From assembly GCA_043228905.1 (NCBI GenBank), contig JBHGNT010000013.1:10478001-10542000 (forward strand): a stretch of 64,000 bases of DNA. Direction: 5' to 3'. This document shows, piece by piece, positions 52,487 through 61,885 of the stretch; position 1 is the stretch's first letter, and each line of letters opens with the position of its first letter. A program made the translations under genes and the position numbers. The stretch is from Azolla caroliniana. Its lineage: Eukaryota > Polypodiophyta. The notes under the pieces were generated by a model, which was not told the DNA's origin, did not search any database, and saw only the letters and a list, made by a program, of their open reading frames with translations.

Positions 52487-55421
52487 AATCTGATATCGAC
52501 TGGAAGGCTTGACGATGAAGACTACAATGGTAGCTTTCAGAATGGCACGTGGAAATTCTACAGAGGAAATCTCATAGTGGCCCGAGCACAGAAAGAAGGC
52601 ACATTGTACATGATGCATGCCCGACTGTGCAAATCGGAAGTAAATGTGGCAGCCGACTCGGCAAGGGAGATATGGCATAAAAGGCTAGGCCACATGAGTG
52701 AGAAGGGAATGCACCTGTTAGCAGACCAGAAATTTCTACCTGAAGTCCAGGGAGTGCACCTGGAGAACTGTGTCGACTTCTTAGCCGGAAAGCAGAACAG
52801 GGCGGCATTCCACACAAGACCATCGAGGAGAAGAGAAGTTGCACTAGAACTAGTGCACACGGATGTGTGCTATGTGGATGCTCCATCACATCGAGGAGGA
52901 CAGTACTTTGTAACGTTTATTGACGACTACAATCGGAAAACATGGGCCTTCGTACTAAAGTCGAAGGATCAAGTACTATGGGTTTTGAAGGAGTTCCAAG
53001 CAAGAACCGAAAGAGAGTCTGGTCGAAAACTGAAGGTTGTCCGAACCGACAACGGTGGCGAGTACAAAGGGCAGTTCAAAGAATACTGCAAGTGCCAAGG
53101 TATTCAGATCGAATACACAGTGCCAAAGACCCCAGAGTTGAACGGGCTTGCAGAGAGGATGAATCGAACGATCATGGAGAGGGTGAGGAGCATGCTTTCT
53201 CATGCAAAATTGTTGAAATCCTATTGGGCTAAGGCGATGTACACAACTGTTTATCTGATCAACAGGTCTCCCTCAGTACCTCTAAAGGGCGATGTCCCAC
53301 AGAGGGTGTGGACAGGGAAGGATGTCTCCTACCAACACCTGAGGGTGTTCGGATGTTTGGCATATATGCATGTACCAAAGGATCAGAGGTCAAAGCTCGA
53401 TAGCAAGTCGAAAGCATGCATATTCATGGGATACTTGGAAGAGGAGTTCGGTTACAGGTTGTGGGACTTAGTCGACAAGAAGGTAGTGAGAAGTTGGGAT
53501 TTAGTCTTTCTAGAAGACAAGAAAATTGAAGACTGGAAGCAACAGAAGTCGGAACCGACTCCCCAGTCAACCTCGACTACCATTTACTTAAGGCCAAGTG
53601 AGTCGTCACCGACAGCTATAAGGAGACAACTGGCCGATAGAGCCGAATCTGAGTCGGTCGACTCAGAAAGACCGACAGGCTATGAGTCAGAGTCGGTAGA
53701 TCTGCTAAAATCAATTTAGGAATATGAGTTGGAGCTGTCCAACCTAGAGATGTTGATTGATGAGCAGAATCCCGAGTAAAGAGAAGAGTTGGCAGAGACA
53801 TCCGGAAAAGAGCCAATAACGAGTGGACGAAGGTACCCACTCAGGGAAAGGAAGGCACCGATTACATATGCCAGTCAATACATCCTCTTGACTGATGACG
53901 GTGAACTGGAGTGCTATGAAGAAGCCATTGCCGACGAGAGCAGAGAAAAGTGGCTGAACACGATGCAAGAGGAGATGGAATCCTTACATGCGAATTACAC
54001 CTATGACCTAGTAGAGCTGCCGGAAGGTAAGAGAGCACTCAGGAATAAATGGGTCTACAAGGTGATGACTGGAGAAGTCGATAGTGAGCCCAAGTATAAA
54101 GCCCGCATAGTGGTAAAGGGTTTCCAACAAAGGAAGGGCGTCGACTTTGACGAAATATTCGCACCAGTCATGAAGATGACATCCATACGAACTGTTCTAT
54201 GCATTTCTACACGGAGAGCTGGAAGAAGAAATCTACATGCAGCAACCCGAAGGCTTTGAGGAGAAAGGGAAAGAGAACCTGGTGTGTCGATTGAGGAAAA
54301 GCTTGTATGGATTGAAACAACCTCCACGCCAATGGTACAAGAAATTTGAGTCCTTCATGATGGAACATCGGTTCGAGAAAACGCAGGCTGATCACTGTGT
54401 GTTCGTCAAAAGGTACGAGGAAGGAGATTTCTTGATTCTCTTGCGATCTGTTGATGATATGTTGATAGTCGGTCAAGATGCAAGGAAGATCGGAAGCTTG
54501 AAGAAAACTCTCGGCAAGTCATTTGCCATGAAAGACCTTGGACAGGCAAAGCAAATCCTAGGAATGCACATAACCCAAGACAGAGCTCGGAAGGTGCTAT
54601 GGTTGTCACAATAGAAGTATGCGATGAAGATCCTAGAGAGATTCAACATGTCAGATGCAAAGCCGGTCGGCTCCGTTTTGCTGACAAATTGCAGACTGAA
54701 TGCGAAATAGTGTCCGAAAGGGCAGAAGGAAAAGGCTAAGATGAAGAAGATACCATCCTCAACAGTCGGTAGTCATATGTACGCTATGGTCTGTACGATA
54801 CCGGACATAGCATTTGTTGTGGGAGCAATAAGCCGATATATGAGTAATCCAGGGAGAGAACACTGGGCAACAGTGAAGTGGATACTCAGGTACTTGAAAG
54901 GCACCTTGGAGGTGTGCCTAAGGTATGGTGTCGGAAAACTTGTACTGTAAGGTTTTACTTATTCGGACATGTCAGGAGATGTCGACTCAAGCCGATCCAC
55001 GTTAGGGTACATGATGACCTATTTAGGGGGAGCAGTGTCGTGGCAATCATGACTGCAAAAGTATGTAGCCTTGTCGACTACAAAGGCAGAGTATATGGCG
55101 GCGGTAGAGGCCGGAAAAGAGCTGATCTGGATGTGAAATTTTCTCACCGAACTAGGCATGAAGCAAAAGGAGTTCTTGCTTCACTATGACAGCCAAAGTG
55201 CCATACACCTACCCAAGAACGCGGCATACCACTCCCGGACTAAGCACATACAGACAAGGTATCACTGGTTGCGGGAAAGAGTTGAAGATGGAGAGTTCGC
55301 TCTAGTAAAGATCCATACTGACGACAATGGATCTAACATGCTGATGAAGAACCTACCCATGGACAGACTCAGATTCTGTCGACAAAATACAGGACTGACA
55401 AATTTCCTCCCACAGGAGTGA
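52487..55421 (+). pseudogene. Copia B integrase, RT and RNase H (copy 2)
   Basis: Integrase: NLISTGRLDDEDYNG, IWHKRLGHMSEKG, CVDFLAGKQ (one zinc Cys changed), LVHTDVCYV, VVRTDNGGEYKGQ and LNGLAERMNRTIMERV, the catalytic residues present. Stop TAG at 53717. RT: KARIVVKGFQQRKGVDFDE, then a deletion of about 20 codons after MTSIRTVL that removes VEQMDVKTA and shifts frame. It continues MQQPEGFEEKGKENLVCRL and RSVDDMLIVG (Tyr of YVDD lost). Stops at 54612, about 54708, 54948, 55050 and 55133. RNase H DSQSAIHLPKNAAYHSRTKH. Ends TGA at 55419-55421. Confidence 0.88.
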
Positions 55422-55431
55422 AGGGCGAGTT

Positions 55432-55455
55432 TATTGGGTGTATGTCCCTCCAGTT
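55432..55455 (+). repeat. Stub of Copia B 3' LTR
   Basis: TATTGGGTGTATGTCCCTCC matches the LTR start, preceded by the tract GTGAAGGGCGAGTT. Truncated into microsatellite DNA. Confidence 0.7.
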
Positions 55456-55800
55456 CATACATGCATACATTAAATGCACATACATACATAATATACATTC
55501 ATACTAAACATAATATTCAAATATTCATGTTTTTTTAATTTAGATTTTGCCTCCTCCTTTGCTCCCTTGTCTTCTCTCCTCATTGCTGTCGTTGCCTCTT
55601 CTCCCCTTGTTGCTTCTATCCTCGTTTTACCATGTTTGGTCTCGTTTTGCCGCCGTTGCTGCTGCCACTTGCCTTGTCGTGCCGCTTTTGCTCACCATTA
55701 TTCTCTGTCGGGGTTGCGGCAACTACTCTACAAATAGTTTACAAGTACACATAAGTACAAACATCATACATACATAATGCACATAGACATAAACCAACAC
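55456..55800. other. Pyrimidine-rich, no gene
   Basis: CTC/TTG-rich stretch at 55545-55720; nothing recognised. Confidence 0.5.
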
Positions 55801-56386
55801 ATAAATTCTTAGAGAGAGACACACACACACGTACATACATACATACATACATACATAAACACACACACATAACATATACAATCATAAACATAGGCCATGC
55901 ATACAATACATACAATAAATGAAATTAATACTACACAATACAATATGTACATACATACACACATATCTATATACACATATAAACACTTACATACATACAC
56001 ATTTACACATATAACACATACATACAATACAATATGTACACATATACATACATACACATGGAATACAATATAATACATACACACACACACGTGTAGAATA
56101 TACATACACATGGACACATATATATGTTGTATGAAACATATACACACACACAAACAAACATCACACACATCACACATGCCATACATACAATAAATGCAAT
56201 TAAATAAAATACAATACAATATGTACATAATACACACATACCTATATACACATGCAATACAATCCATACAATACCTATATACACATGCAATACAATCCAT
56301 ACAATACCTATATACACATGCAATACAATCCATACAATACCTATATACATATATAACAAATACATACATACACATAACACGATATG

Positions 56387-56433
<47 letters not shown>

Positions 56434-56568
56434 CAATTAAATAAAATACAATACAATGCATGTACATACATACACATATACACACATAACACAATATGTA
56501 CATACACACACACAAACATAACACACAACTCACATCGATACCACATACAAACATATATGGTGTATGGA

Positions 56569-56611
<43 letters not shown>

Positions 56612-56880
56612 TAACACACAACGCACATGCATAGCACATGAAAACATATATGATGTATGGAACATAAATACACACACCCAAACATAACACACAATACACA
56701 TACATACCACATACAAACATATATGATGTATGGAACATACATACACACACACAAACATAACACACAACACACATGCATACTACATATAAACATATATGAT
56801 GTATGGAACATACATACACACACATCACACATGCAAACCATATTCACAATGCACACATACACATATATATATGATGTATG
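55801..56880. repeat. ACAC/ACAT microsatellite with two embedded minisatellites
   Basis: (AC)n and (ACAT)n throughout. 56241-56345 is a 33 bp unit repeated just over three times (core ATGCAATACAATCCATACAA). 56520-56880 has about five units of 71-93 bp centred on ACATATATGATGTATGG. The Cys/Val/Tyr-rich open frames on the minus strand are artefacts of the repeats. Confidence 0.85.
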
Positions 56881-56922
56881 GTTATATGAAAAGTTATAGG
56901 TGGGCCATTCTACGTGTAGATA

Positions 56923-59246
56923 ATGGATGAAGAATCTATCATTGAAGTGTTTGAACATGAGAGTGATGATGAAGATAAACCTTTGGGCATATGCAAAGAT
57001 CCGAGTGGAAATAATTGAGGACGATATATTTTATGAACCATTTTCCTTTGTGTACACAAAACATAATATTTTGAATGGGAAACAAGAAGAAAACTGGTGT
57101 TTAAAAGAACATAAAGTCTATATCAAGCCATTATTGATAAACAACAAAAAGACTCTTCAAAAGAATCATGCACTAATGTTGAGGGTTCATTGTTGAGTCA
57201 AGCCAGGGAAAATTTTAAAGATACATCTCCAATTAAAACAATCTAGGATAAGATTCCCAAAGATGTTTTAGTTAAATGGATGATAGAATGTAATAGGATA
57301 CGTGTAAAATTAAGCAATGCTACAATTCCTCGAGATGATAAATTTGAGTTGAATGTTTAGAATTTTTGTGGAAAAACAGTCATGAGATTATGGTACAATG
57401 AGTGTGGAAAACCTTATGGTGTTGGTTCTACGGAAGCAAAAGTAGCAAATGTGTGTATTAATAATTTTTTTAGAAGTCATATTAAGAGCCTAAATCATGA
57501 AAAATGATATTATGCTCGAAGGGGGTTAAGCCAACAAGATGAATCAATAAACTTATCTAAAATAGATGACAAGGCCTATATCAAGTCTTTGTTGGAAGTT
57601 CTCACGACTTTTAATGACACTACAAGTGATAAGCATGTTTGTACTTTAAACCTTAATATTGTAGTTATGAAGAATATGCTAATATATGTGAAAACTGTAG
57701 AATTTGATTTAATAGAGGCAACACTTCATGGATATAAACATAAGGCAATGGTGAAGGTAAAATGCAAGGATTGATGGATCTTGGTTCCCATTATGCCCTC
57801 CACGAAGTGATTTGTCAACAATTTTGTCTCAACACATACAATCCAAGACCCATCTAAAGGCAATGGAGATGGTTCGACATGCTGGTACACCAATAATGAG
57901 TGGATTTCCAGGTCGTCCACGAAAGCAAAAAACTTTACCTTCAAATCAACAAACCTTGAGCAAATTTCTTGTTTAAACCTTTTGACCTTCATCTAGTCAA
58001 GAATGTGAGTTCTCCACTCCACATTATTTTGCTTTGTCACTATTGTGTTGGGGATATTGGCATAACAACATAGTGATAAATGATGAGGAAGTACATGTAA
58101 AAAATCATTTCTCATCGATCAAAATCATGGAGCCTTATGGTTCTCTGAGCCATACACCAAAGTTGTTGTGACGTATGAGATGCAAGAGTGTGTTATTGAT
58201 GGATGTTTTTGCCATTTTGATTGTAAAAGAGTATTGAAGATTGAAGAACCCTTTCATAATCTTACATCTGAAAAATGTAATGATTTCTGTATGAGGGTGT
58301 ATAGGGAGCGTAGGGGTAAAGTCAAAAGAGGTAATCAAGGAATTGTGGAAGATAGGTGATTAGATTATCTTACCCAAGAAGAGACAAGAAAGGAAATTTC
58401 AAGTTCTAAGCAAAGTATCTGTCGCACTCATAGACAAATATGGTGGCTAGCTTGCAAAGTTGCAATGCTTTCGGTAAAGGTAATGACTCTCAAGGAAGTA
58501 TCCCTTGAGAGTGTGGAACGGAAGTATGTTCGATGATATTGTAATAACATTATTGAGGCTCATCGAGCTGGAAAATTTGGTGGAAAGAATGCATTATGGG
58601 ATTTCTTGACAGATGTTGCACAAAACCTTACTCAAAAGCCACATGGACAACAATTTAAAGACACATCTAAGGCAATTTTTGTCATGATTAAAAAGTGGGG
58701 TGAACCAAGATTACACGACTTTGTTTCTAAAATTTTAGAGGGATCCATGAATATATATTTCAGGATGTGGCTAAGGTTTATGAAAATGAAAAAAGAGTGC
58801 ATGGCATTATAACAAAGGTTCCTTTCATTATTGCCGAGGATGAGACTGCGATTAAGCAGAATGTTAAGTGGGATAGGTCAAATGATTTACTTTTGGGTTT
58901 TTGTGGGCTGAAGTCATCCCCTCATCAATGTGTCTCATCATGTATGATAAAGGTGGGTGACTCTAATCTTGGTTATGAAACCATTGTTAGCTCCTTTAAC
59001 GTCTATGTCGTCGAACACTATGCTAGGGTGTTAATTGCGAATCCTCTTCACCCTAAACTTCCACGATTAAAATGCCAATGGAATGAAGTGGAAACTCTAT
59101 GGGAAAAACACCTCTCCACAAGTATTGGGCCAATTGTTGGACATGCATCGGATGGAGATAGTAGGAGAAAAAAGATTATGCTTCAAGATTACTTAAACCC
59201 AAGAATATGCCTTGGGATGGTTGGATCTTCAAAGGTCAAATGGTAA
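56923..59246 (+). pseudogene. Decayed member of an uncharacterised protein family
   Basis: ATG 56923 (MDEESIIEVFEHESDDEDKP). Later pieces in changing frames: IPKDVLVKWMIECNRIRVKL (57250), FCGKTVMRLWYNECGKPYGV, VVVTYEMQECVIDGCFCHF with VLKIEEPFHNL (58170), and GKNALWDFLTDVAQNLTQK and SKAIFVMIKKWGEPRLHDFV (58580). The best preserved part is 58767-59246: VPFIIAEDETAIKQNVKWD, LLLGFCGLKSSPHQC, VLIANPLHPKLPRLKCQWNE and SIGPIVGHASDGDSRRKK. I have seen similar large proteins in plant genomes but cannot name a domain. It may be transposon-derived. Many stops. Confidence 0.5.
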
Positions 59247-59468
59247 ATTGTCTTCATGATCAAGATTTCATCCATAATGGAAAAAAACTTGTGAATACAC
59301 TAGATAATCCCTGAAGACAATTTGTAATCAGAGATGTATGGATCACATTGAATAATGTGTCATTGGTATATAATAACTTCTCTATCGATGCACATGGCTT
59401 AAGGGAATGTGATATTATGAGAGAAGATAGACAAAATTGGGCTGAGCCCAAAGAATTGCAAGTAGGAA
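59247..59468. other. Tail of the uncharacterised pseudogene, broken
   Basis: Protein-like pieces (LVIRDVWITLNNVSLVYNNF with frame changes) suggest the coding sequence continued to the LINE insertion. Confidence 0.35.
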
Positions 59469-60130
59469 TGTTTTTTTTTTTCCAAAAAAATTCTACTTCC
59501 ATTAGTTAAGAAAAAGTACATAGGATAATATATAACTCATATGTTACAAGCCACTTTGCAATGGCTACAAGAAAACATTATGTATAAATGAAGCAACAAA
59601 ACCTCGTCACAGAATTACTCGACAGACTCCCCTCAACATGAGCCTCACACAACCCACATTCAGCAAAGACACCCTCCAATCTCTTCACAATTCAGCACCT
59701 ACCTCTATGTTTGGTACTCTAGGAGGAAACAGCCACCGAGGTGGCTAATAAATCCACTTTGCATTGCCATCCACCATTTGTAACATCGGAGAACCTCTCC
59801 ATTTAAGAAGGAAGCGGTATCTAGTTTCTTCACTCGCATCAGAGGACCCCTAAAGGCTATCAAACTTTCCTTGTAGCGTAGAAATCAAATTAAACCAAAT
59901 CATCATTAAACTCTTAGTTGATGGGGTTCTCTTCGCGGTAAACACCTCCTTGCACCTAGATACCCACACTTGCCAAATAGTAAGGCCAACCACGAAAAAC
60001 CAAACATATACGTATCGTTCCTATATGTGGAATGAATCTCCTTGAGCCGCAGGTTGAACTGTTCCATTCAACACCTTTAAAGAAGGGCTATTTCCATTCC
60101 ACCCATGAAACCATGCAGCCAATTCAGTAG
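59469..60130 (-). mobile_element. LINE 3' fragment (5'-truncated)
   Basis: A T run at 59470-59481 marks a poly(A) tail on the minus strand. Upstream of it the minus strand encodes VVGLTIWQVWVSRCKEVFTA, LMMIWFNLISTLQGKF and RYRFLLKWRGSPMLQMVDG, and farther 5' ELAAWFHGWNGNSPSLKVLN, which fits the C-terminal region of plant L1-type ORF2. It ends at about 60130 against Copia D integrase. 5' truncation is typical for LINE insertion. No clear target duplication found. Confidence 0.6.
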
Positions 60131-61327
60131 CTCATGCGAGTTCTACTACATGAAGATTTTTACGCTCTACTACACCGTTTTGCTGAGGTGTGTGTCAACA
60201 CGAGAACTCTCGTCGGATTCCTTCTTTTCGGAGATACGTCGTAAATTCATCCGAGAAATATTCTTTGCCTGCATCTGATCGAAGACAGTGTACATGCCGA
60301 CCCGTAGTTTTTTCGACTTCGGCTTTGAATGTTTAGAAGTGCCTGAACACTTCACTCTTTTGCTTCATCGGATAGATCCAGGTGTTCCTGGAAAAGTCGT
60401 CGATGAACGTGACATAGTATCCGCATCCGTCGAATGTTGTTGTCTGGGTTGGTCCTCACACATCTGAATGTACGACATCTAGGATTCCTTTGCACACATT
60501 CTGCTCTTTAGTGAATGGGTGATGGCATTGCTTTCCAAACTGACATGCTTCGCATATGCGTGTAATCTCCTTCGTCGTAAAGTTCGGGAGTCCAATTACG
60601 ACTCCTTTCGATTGCATGTTCTGGAGCTTTTGGAGATTGATGTGGCCGATTCTCTTGTGCCACAGTTTCAAGTCGGTTTCGACTTTCTGGCCCTTTGCAA
60701 ACATGTCTGACTTTACCTCGCTCAATTTGAGGATGAACATACGGCCTTCACGACGGCCGTGAGCTATGACTTGATCGCCTTTTCCGATGAAGCACCCATC
60801 GTTATTGAAGCGTACTTGCATTCCTTCTTCAACAATCTTGCCAACCGAGACCGGGTTTTTCGTAATAGTGGGGAAATGCATCACGTTCTTGAGGTAGGTC
60901 TGTTTGCCGTCGTTTCCAAATAGGACGTTCCCGATATGTTGTATCGGGTGAGTTGTGTCATCTCTTGTTTCGACATATCCGAGACGTTCGGGCTTCCATA
61001 GTTCCCGAAACCAATCTTCATGGGATGTCATGTGATTGGATGCTCCCGAATCAACAAACCATACACAGTTCGGAGTGGAAGCGGTAGGTGATGCAAGTGA
61101 GAACATTGAGTGTGCTTCATGCTTCATTATGAACATTACGCCGCGGTCACCGTAGTCGGAGTTCATGGCGTAATTTGTTAGTTGTCGACCTTGCTCACGC
61201 TTCTTCTTCCGACACTCCTCTTTGTAGTGGTCGGGTTTTCCACAGTACCCGCACTCAACTGGGTTCCTATGATTGCTTGGTCCGGCATGATGACTCCCCC
61301 TTCTGTTGAACTCTCTGGGGTCATTTC
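60131..61327 (-). pseudogene. Copia D: end of gag, protease and integrase
   Basis: Minus strand from 61327: NRNDPREFNRRGSHHAGP, knuckle CGYCGKPDHYKEEC (about 61250-61209), protease CVWFVDSGASNHMTSHEDWF with D-S-G intact, integrase HHCC LWHKRIGHINLQKLQ ... CEACQFGKQ, first Asp in VVHSDV followed by a TGA at about 60454, then CLRSDAGKEYFSDEF and QQNGVVERKN. Cut by a LINE at about 60130 on its 3' side and by Copia E in gag on its 5' side. Closely related to Copia E by protein, so same lineage. Several stops. Confidence 0.85.
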
Positions 61328-61710
61328 TGTTGGGAGACAGGTCCCTCCGGATGGGAAGAGAAAAGAACAGTGCTGATGAACTGTTGAGCGGCAAGCTCAA
61401 ACCGGAGCCGGATCGGCTGAATAAGCCGGAGCCGGTAAGCGAGACGGATCGGGCGAAACGGATCGGTATGACGGTGAGCAACCGAACCGGCAACCAGTGG
61501 AGGCCGGGTGCAATCAGTAACCGGCAGTCCAATCGGAAGCCTAGAATAGGATAGACTACTAGGTATCTATAGTCTCGTAGTAAGTGTCAGATGCTCGTGT
61601 GAGCATTGAAGTACATGGTACTTCTGTCAGTCCCAAGAGGATTTGTATAAATAGTGCTACTTAGCACAGTGTGTAAATAGAGTCTTAATATAATTTTGAA
61701 ATTACGTTCT

Positions 61711-61748
<38 letters not shown>

Positions 61749-61779
61749 TGTTGTTCTCTGTTTTACGCTTCCGCAAACA
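61328..61779 (+). repeat. Copia E 5' LTR
   Basis: About 452 bp. The end at CGCAAACA is the best TG/CA fit but 61783 is possible. TATA GTATAAATAG is at 61645-61654, and a (CT)n run at about 61710-61745 follows. Confidence 0.78.
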
Positions 61780-61791
61780 CTCACGTTTTCA

Positions 61792-61803
61792 TGGTATCAG
61801 AGC
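61792..61803 (+). promoter_or_regulatory. Copia E primer-binding site
   Basis: TGGTATCAGAGC, exact. Confidence 0.9.
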
Positions 61804-61885
61804 GCGAGGGTTGAGAACCTTTGCTGCAAACATTTACTCTTGAGAAGAAAACCCTAACAGGTTGAAAACAGACACAGTAGAAGAC

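Larger units (their letters stand above)
51024..55455 (+). mobile_element. Copia B, copy 2, rearranged
   Basis: LTR 51024-51612, PBS 51616-51627, gag 51641-52248, an inverted gypsy R-U5 fragment (52249-52486), then integrase to RNase H (52487-55421) and a 24 bp stub of 3' LTR. Zinc knuckle, protease and the start of integrase are missing at the fragment. The upstream 13 bp (51011-51023) match 25959-25971, so this copy and copy 1 derive from one insertion rather than two. Confidence 0.85.

Noticed and set aside
55809-56828. Long Cys/Val/Tyr-rich open frames on the minus strand
   Set aside because: Direct translation of ACAC/ACAT repeats; no codon structure or start context.
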